A DNA stretch of 44,875 nt, taken from the NCBI GenBank assembly GCA_900318035.1, contig ONJC01000030.1, positions 1 through 44,875 of the forward strand, given 5' to 3'. This DNA is from an uncultured Methanobrevibacter sp. Lineage in GTDB: Archaea; Methanobacteriota; Methanobacteria; Methanobacteriales; Methanobacteriaceae. Both the position numbers and the translations under genes were made by a program. The notes below the pieces were generated by a model, which had not been told where the DNA came from, did not search any database, and was given only the letters and a program-made list of their open reading frames with translations. Positions 39,961 through 44,875 of this stretch are shown here, in pieces. The stretch's first letter is position 1, and each line of letters opens with the position of its first letter.

Positions 39961-40825
39961 CAACAAAGGATTTAATCCAATTTAAGATTCCGTCAATGAA
40001 ATTCTGGTTACCTGAAGTTGAGTTCAAAAAGTCACTGCCCATGAAGTTGCTTACTTTGTCTTTATAGGTGTTTACATCTCCTTGGACATTTTGCACTTGT
40101 TCAATTGAACTTGCCAGGTTTTCAATGTCTGAATTTGTAATGTTAATGTTATTGTTTTGAACATAATTGTTAATTATGTTAACAATTGTGTTGTGATCTG
40201 TAACATTATCGCTTGAAACTTCCTGTTTTACGTCATCCACCAATTTTGAGAGTTTATCTGCATCCACACCGGAATTATTTACGACTTCCGCTTGTGTGTA
40301 GATTTCATCAGTAGCTGCTTCTTTTACACTTTCCGGAATTTTAACATCTGTAGCTGCCTCATATGAATTCATTATTCCTGCAAGAGCAGATTCACCTGTT
40401 GCAGATACAGGACTGGTTACATATACATGGCCTTTTGTGATTCCAGCTGATTTTAAAGCTGAAATGTACATGTCGCCTGTAATTGTAGTGATTTTTGATT
40501 TGTCCACACTTACTTTAAGATTGCCATTGTCATTTAAGTCCAGAAGCGCTGATGACAATATTTGATCTGAACCGTATGTTTTGCCGGTTATGCCTGTTGA
40601 TATTTTATTCACATCATCAGCACTGATTATTTTTGATTCAGCACTGTTCAAATCGGCATGTGCCTGATTTGTAAAGAAACTGTCTACAGTTGATTTATAG
40701 TTTGAATTTGCGTGAGTTGCCTCACCATAAGTTACAACAACGGAATTTGCTTCGCCTGAAAATCCAACAGGGATTAACATTGCGACTACGATTAAAGCCA
40801 ATATGGCTATAGTAATTTTACGCAT
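39950..40825 (-). CDS. DUF1002-family secreted protein
   Basis: The 291-residue protein starts at the ATG 40825 after GAGGTGA; the GTG nine bases earlier is part of that ribosome site. It has a signal peptide (ILALIVVAMLIPVGFSGEA), a DUF1002 core with VVVTYGEATHANS, ISADDVNKISTGITGKTYGSDQILSSALLDL and YVTSPVSATGESALAGIM, and a helical C-terminal tail with a terminal amphipathic segment (FIDGILNWIKSFVGGI). The function of DUF1002 is unknown; related proteins occur in Firmicutes and methanogens. Likely cell-surface associated. Confidence 0.85.
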   Translation of the reverse strand: MRKITIAILALIVVAMLIPVGFSGEANSVVVTYGEATHANSNYKSTVDSFFTNQAHADLNSAESKIISADDVNKISTGITGKTYGSDQILSSALLDLNDNGNLKVSVDKSKITTITGDMYISALKSAGITKGHVYVTSPVSATGESALAGIMNSYEAATDVKIPESVKEAATDEIYTQAEVVNNSGVDADKLSKLVDDVKQEVSSDNVTDHNTIVNIINNYVQNNNINITNSDIENLASSIEQVQNVQGDVNTYKDKVSNFMGSDFLNSTSGNQNFIDGILNWIKSFVGGI

Positions 40826-41062
40826 TTTTTTCACCTCACTAAATTCCTATTTTAGATTATCCTAAGTAGTATATAAATGTTGCAGTTTTTTGAAAATTTT
40901 TTAATGAATTTTAAATATAAAAAAATATATGAAAAATATACAATGCAATAAATAGATATTCTAAAAATTGTTCAAACAAAATATTGTGGAAAGGGATACT
41001 GAAAAATTAATATAAAATGTAAAATATATATTATATTCATAATGAAAGAGGATTTGGTTTAA

Positions 41063-41854
41063 ATGAAACTGATGATTTATGAAGACAAATGCATCGGCTG
41101 TGGCCAGTGCAAATCCGTATGCATCAGAGACAATATAGAAATCGACGAAGTGGCTTTTGAAACAGGAAGCAACTGTTTTGAATGCGGACACTGCATGGCA
41201 ATCTGTCCAACAGGCGCAATAACACTTAAAATCTTTAAAGGACATGAAGACAGAATCATTGAATACAAATCAAAGGACATGCCCCTGAACTATCATGACC
41301 TCCTAAACTTTTTAAAGCAAAGGCGTTCCATACGCTGGTTTAAAAACAAAAAAATAGACAAATTCACTTTTGATAGAATATTTGAAGGAGCATACTATTC
41401 ACCATCCGCTCAAAACGAACAGGATGTGGAGTTTGTAGTTCTGGACAAAAAGTTGAATGACTTCATGAAACATGTCTATGACATAATAAAGGTTGAAGAG
41501 GAGGAATTTTTCAGAATAAAACAGCTGGGAGATTATCTCAAAGACCCGTCAACAAGAAAATACCATCCTCTCCTATGGCAGGGAAAACAGCTGATACTGA
41601 CATTTTCAACAGATAAAACAAGTGCGGTGATTGCCAATACCCGTATGGAATTGCTGGCGTATTCTTTAGGACTTGGCGGATTTTATTCACAGTTTATTTT
41701 AAAGGCTGATGAAATAGACCACGACAGATTAATGGAATTTTTCCCACAGATAGACAAGAAAAAACACATGTACTCCTCTTTCATAATCGGATATCCTAAA
41801 AAGACATTCAAAAGGACAATACCTCATAAGGAAATTAAAGTAAAGTATATGTGA
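41063..41854 (+). CDS. Nitroreductase-family protein with N-terminal 2x[4Fe-4S] ferredoxin domain
   Basis: The 263-residue protein carries two Fe-S motifs, CIGCGQCKSVC (C10, C13, C16, C20) and CFECGHCMAIC (C38, C41, C44, C48), followed by an FMN-dependent nitroreductase domain from about 75 (FLKQRRSIRWFKNKKID, then GAYYSPSAQNEQDVEFV). It would move electrons from a ferredoxin partner to flavin and reduce an unknown substrate. GAGGA precedes the ATG. Standalone gene. Such ferredoxin-nitroreductase fusions are frequent in anaerobes. Confidence 0.9.
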   Translation: MKLMIYEDKCIGCGQCKSVCIRDNIEIDEVAFETGSNCFECGHCMAICPTGAITLKIFKGHEDRIIEYKSKDMPLNYHDLLNFLKQRRSIRWFKNKKIDKFTFDRIFEGAYYSPSAQNEQDVEFVVLDKKLNDFMKHVYDIIKVEEEEFFRIKQLGDYLKDPSTRKYHPLLWQGKQLILTFSTDKTSAVIANTRMELLAYSLGLGGFYSQFILKADEIDHDRLMEFFPQIDKKKHMYSSFIIGYPKKTFKRTIPHKEIKVKYM

Positions 41855-41911
41855 GAACAATTAGATATTTTGAATGGATAATGGGTGCCGTTAATGTTAT
41901 TTTAACCTTCC

Positions 41912-42541
41912 CTATTCATTCAAGGCTTTTTTTGTAATTCGAACCGCACCTGCAGCATGGATGCGAACCGTAGGGTTTTCATCATTTTCTGCTACCATTT
42001 CCAGCTTTTCCAGGTAAGGCCTTACACATTCGGGTTTTCTTTTTCCAACGACTCTGAACATTTCTGGCACTTCAATTCTGACCTTCTGACCGGAATCCGA
42101 AATCAATTCATGAAAGATTTCCAGTTTTTCACAAAACCTCTCCGGATCGTTTGAAGCTATGTTTTCACATGCCCAGATGAATGCATGTCTGACATTTTCG
42201 GACTCATCATGTCTTAAATTCATTAATCTGTCCAAATGAGAAATTATCAGATTAGGATCTGCCCTGCCAATTCTTCCCATTGCATTGGCCGACCGTTCGC
42301 GTAGTTTTGGACTGTCATCGTCAAGATAGCCGGCAATATCTTCAACGTATCTTTTAATCTCTTCAGGATACATCAGTCCCATCTCTCCTAAAAGCCATAA
42401 TACCTTTGCCCTAACGGCAACCGAATAATCTGTATCCAGTTTTTCCGCCACATCACTAATATTTGCCTTCCAGCATCCCCTGTCCTTTGTTATATCCCTT
42501 AATTCTTTCAGAATAACTTTATCATCCATATCATTTGACAT
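41912..42541 (-). CDS. HEAT-repeat protein
   Basis: The 209-residue protein consists of paired helices in about five HEAT-like units (VRAKVLWLLGEMGL, LRERSANAMGRIGRADP, NVRHAFIWACENIASNDP, VRIEVPEMFRVVGKRKPE, VRIHAAGAVRITKKAL). It is a scaffold for protein interactions; no enzyme motif is seen. AAGGTG 8 nt upstream sets the start at 42541. Neighbours give no clue to partners. Confidence 0.85.
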   Translation of the reverse strand: MSNDMDDKVILKELRDITKDRGCWKANISDVAEKLDTDYSVAVRAKVLWLLGEMGLMYPEEIKRYVEDIAGYLDDDSPKLRERSANAMGRIGRADPNLIISHLDRLMNLRHDESENVRHAFIWACENIASNDPERFCEKLEIFHELISDSGQKVRIEVPEMFRVVGKRKPECVRPYLEKLEMVAENDENPTVRIHAAGAVRITKKALNE

Positions 42542-42844
42542 GTAACTGCACCTTCAATAATACATTGCATTTAATGCCTTTTGCTTTTTTTGAAAAACCA
42601 AAATTTAAAACAACATCTATTAACGACCGTCAAAATCCCAAACTGCCATCTATTCTATAATACATAATCAAAAGTTTTATTAATTAAAATATATATAAAA
42701 CTGTTTATTTATGTATTAAATTGAGAATATATTATATAAAACTAATTTAATGACAATTAAATCAAACCATATCTTTTCAATGGGAAAATACGAATGCACA
42801 AATAATTTTAATATACTGAATACTGGAATATTAGTGGATTAATC
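42542..42844. other. AT-rich intergenic region
   Basis: Divergent promoter region of the HEAT-repeat protein and the 100-residue protein. No gene or structured element recognised. Confidence 0.4.
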
Positions 42845-43147
42845 ATGACAAAAATGGAAATTGAATTAACAGATGAACAAATTGAAAAAATTGAAATTTT
42901 AAAAGATAACGGCATCAGTGTTGGCCAGGCAATCGATCTTCTTTTTAAAGTCCAAAATGAAATTAAAACACAAGTCCAAGAAAATCACCCTGATGAGGAC
43001 ATACTGGAAAAAATAGAAAACAGCGACTTTGACGTGAACATTAAAGCAGAAATAATAGAAAAGACTGAACCTAAACCTGAAACATACGATGTGGCAATTG
43101 AGGAAACCAGACGTAAAGTAAAATGGTCTGAATTCTTTAAATTATAA
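42845..43147 (+). CDS. Unknown small acidic protein with N-terminal coiled/RHH-like segment
   Basis: The 100-residue protein starts MTKMEIELTDEQIEKIEILK and continues NGISVGQAIDLLFKVQNEIK; this 'ELTDEQIEKI-x-ISVGQAIDLL' pattern resembles the strand-helix-helix start of ribbon-helix-helix proteins. The C-terminal half is charged and ends VKWSEFFKL. Function unknown; a regulator is possible. GTGG lies upstream of the ATG. Confidence 0.6.
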   Translation: MTKMEIELTDEQIEKIEILKDNGISVGQAIDLLFKVQNEIKTQVQENHPDEDILEKIENSDFDVNIKAEIIEKTEPKPETYDVAIEETRRKVKWSEFFKL

Positions 43148-43295
43148 TTGTTTTACTTGAAATTAAAAAATGATTTCTATAATCATTTATTTTTCTATTT
43201 TTTAAAAATTTAAACTGAATTTAATTAGACATGACTCATTAACCGGAACATTAACCATTTTTTGAACAAATAACCATCAAACATTCGTTGAAAAA

Positions 43296-43838
43296 TCATT
43301 TAGTCCCAAGAAGAGGGTCCGGTTTGTTGTCATATCCTATTGTCCTGCCAGTCTTTTTAGCATTGACTTTAGCTTCAACTGCCAATTTATCCGCTTCATT
43401 GTTCAATACGTTATTTGAATGGCCTTTGACCTTAACAAACAGCAATTCGCATCCTTTATCTTCAACATCCCCCATCAATTTCCAGATTGCCTTAATCAAT
43501 GGGAGGTTTTCAACAGGTTTTCCGTCTGATTTTCTCCATCCTCTCCTTTCCCAGCCTTTGGCCCACTGGGTGAATACTCCGATGCAGTATCCGCTGTCAG
43601 TATATATTTCTATTTTGTCCCCATCTTTGCAGAGGTCAAGAAAATCCCTCATGGAAGCGTATATTGCATACAGCTCCATTTCATTATTGGTTGTTTTTGC
43701 ACAGCCTCCACTTTGAACGGAATGTCTTTCACCATTGAGACACATGATGAATGCCCATCCGCCTTCTTTTCTTAGATATTTGCCGTTTTTATTGGCCATT
43801 GTGGCTGCACCGTCTGTAAAATAAGAATAGATATCCAT
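43296..43838 (-). CDS. rnhA: Ribonuclease HI
   Basis: The 180-residue enzyme degrades the RNA strand of RNA-DNA hybrids. It has the catalytic acidic residues in YFTDGAAT (Asp), NNEMELYAIYASM (Glu), IYTDSGYCIGVF (Asp) and the C-terminal NNEADKLAV (Asp) with VKGHSNN; the basic loop WAKGWERRGWRKSDGKPVEN is the handle region of bacterial-type RNase HI. Type 1 RNase H is patchy in archaea, so horizontal acquisition is possible. GGATTATT precedes the ATG. Confidence 0.94.
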   Translation of the reverse strand: MDIYSYFTDGAATMANKNGKYLRKEGGWAFIMCLNGERHSVQSGGCAKTTNNEMELYAIYASMRDFLDLCKDGDKIEIYTDSGYCIGVFTQWAKGWERRGWRKSDGKPVENLPLIKAIWKLMGDVEDKGCELLFVKVKGHSNNVLNNEADKLAVEAKVNAKKTGRTIGYDNKPDPLLGTK

Positions 43839-43906
43839 AATAATCCTTCTCCAATTAATTAATATTATATATTTTCATCATTAAAAATCATATTGAGGTA
43901 GTTACT

Positions 43907-44707
43907 ATGCAAAGTTTAATCGCAAAAGAATTGGACATGAAATTTCCACCTATCGTATTGATAAAGACAGACACCAAACCAGAAGAGGCAATCGGTCCAA
44001 AAACAGGAAAAGGTGGATGTGTAATGAGTTTTGTTGCACAGACAATAGCCAAAAGAAAAACAACATATTTTGGTCGTGAACACATTACATGTGGCGGAAT
44101 CTCCGTAGGTTTCGGATGGGGATCAGGCATGGCTAATGAGGATGCAATTGATTTCCAGGCAACATTCCTGTCACTGGGTGTTGATTCAGCCCCAAATAGA
44201 GAGGAATATGAAAAGAGACTTGAAAGCATGGCAAAGCCAACCCGTGAAATGTTTAGGCATGGCGAGAGAATATACTGTGATTTTGATACTGCAAAGGCAG
44301 GAATCAAATCAAGGCCTGTATATGATGAGGGAGAATATGTGATTTTTAAGGGTCTTGAAAATCTTGAAGATGGTGAAATTCCAAAATCGGTCATTTTTAC
44401 AGTCAATCCTATTGAACTGACCGCATTGATACAGATAAATTCATCATTCAGGGACAACAGCGCATCACTGCTAACCCCTCAGGCATCAGCATGTCAGGCA
44501 ATTGGAAACTTCACATTCAGGGAAAGTGAAAGTGATGATCCAAAACCTGTTTTAAGTCCAATTGACTTTGCAGGACGTTCCAAAATGAAACACTTCATTC
44601 CAAATGACTATCTGGTCGTGTCAATGCCTTGGGAACTGTTTTTAAAACTTGAAAAAGTCGGCGAAAACAGCGTTCTGCAAACCGATTTGTGGAAGAAATT
44701 CAAATAA
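43907..44707 (+). CDS. DUF169-family protein
   Basis: The 266-residue protein matches DUF169: N-terminal PPIVLIKTD, then TYFGREHITCGGISVGFGWGSG, and a C-terminal MPWELFLKLEKV. DUF169 proteins are found in methanogens and anaerobic bacteria; function is unknown, though conserved cysteines (ACQAIG, CGGI) hint at a cofactor or metal. The ATG follows GAGGTAG. Standalone gene. Confidence 0.85.
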   Translation: MQSLIAKELDMKFPPIVLIKTDTKPEEAIGPKTGKGGCVMSFVAQTIAKRKTTYFGREHITCGGISVGFGWGSGMANEDAIDFQATFLSLGVDSAPNREEYEKRLESMAKPTREMFRHGERIYCDFDTAKAGIKSRPVYDEGEYVIFKGLENLEDGEIPKSVIFTVNPIELTALIQINSSFRDNSASLLTPQASACQAIGNFTFRESESDDPKPVLSPIDFAGRSKMKHFIPNDYLVVSMPWELFLKLEKVGENSVLQTDLWKKFK

Positions 44708-44709
44708 TC

Positions 44710-44745
44710 CTGAAAAATTTTCAGATGTCCGATTCTTTCGGACAT
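44710..44745 (+). terminator. Double hairpin after the DUF169 gene
   Basis: CTGAAAA/TTTTCAG (44710-44724) is followed directly by ATGTCCGA/TCGGACAT (44725-44732 and 44738-44745). They begin 2 nt after the stop codon and probably end the transcript. Confidence 0.55.
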
Positions 44746-44875
44746 TTGAACAAAACATCAACAACACCACTGAATACATGCACCGAAACTTAAGATTTTT
44801 TTAATTTTTTATTTATTTTAATAACATTGTTATGTTCAGATTTTTTTAATTGATTTTTTGAGCGTGATTTTTAAA

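Noticed and set aside
44725..44745. Third copy of the two-hairpin adhesin-leader element
   Set aside because: Shares only TCGGACAT with copy A and lacks the CATTG/CAATG stem; better explained as a terminator.

Overview
The window is very AT-rich archaeal DNA, most probably from a Methanobrevibacter-like member of the Methanobacteriales. This is inferred from mtrH (methanogenesis), the archaeal pairing of ribosomal protein L37e with an Sm/Lsm protein, the F420/riboflavin deformylase ArfB, DUF4013 and DUF1002 proteins, and two very large adhesin-like surface proteins of the type abundant in gut Methanobrevibacter. No rRNA, tRNA or CRISPR array was seen.

Layout. 0-0.1 kb: tail of an IS200/IS605-like element ending beside a padR regulator. 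1.2-2.1 kb: a lone mtrH behind a leader with two competing hairpins. 2.3-5.8 kb: a minus-strand operon XRE regulator - DUF4013 - DUF4013 - ABC ATPase - ABC permease, with a palindromic operator candidate in front. 6.2-9.4 kb: a small accessory island with a HEPN/MNT pair, a tyrosine recombinase, and a TacT-like GNAT facing a convergent 46-residue protein. 9.7-22.8 kb: two secreted adhesin-like proteins (about 2850 and 1484 aa) followed by a 1.1-kb gene-poor leader region with repeated structured elements. 23.9-29.3 kb: a possible leaderless mini-gene, azlCD, metX with CBS domains, RNase III, a small unknown gene, tandem unknown paralogs, L37e and Lsm. 29.5-31.8 kb: a complete group II intron with its reverse transcriptase. 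31.9-36.1 kb: a SocA/Panacea-like protein, a PUA protein, arfB, a secreted Ser/Asp-rich protein, a YigZ-family protein, three rubredoxins and a WbpD-like acetyltransferase. 36.2-40.8 kb: a rearranged surface-protein region with decayed duplicates, an Asp/Trp-repeat surface protein and a DUF1002 protein. 41-44.9 kb: a ferredoxin-nitroreductase, HEAT-repeat protein, small unknown protein, RNase HI and a DUF169 protein.

Main results of the hunt. (1) The group II intron appears to sit inside an archaeal promoter, separating the TATA box from a 14-nt motif that occurs intact in front of another gene 4 kb away. (2) A GNAT toxin-like gene faces a tiny convergent partner with overlapping 3' ends. (3) Two copies of a 27-nt element near the adhesin leader differ mostly in hairpin loops while their stems are conserved. 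(4) Several genes carry the stop codon inside the terminator hairpin. (5) A segmental duplication has decayed reciprocally: each copy keeps a different intact gene. Many automatically chosen starts in this window are the GTG of a GGTGA Shine-Dalgarno (SD) sequence; I moved those starts to the downstream ATG or TTG.
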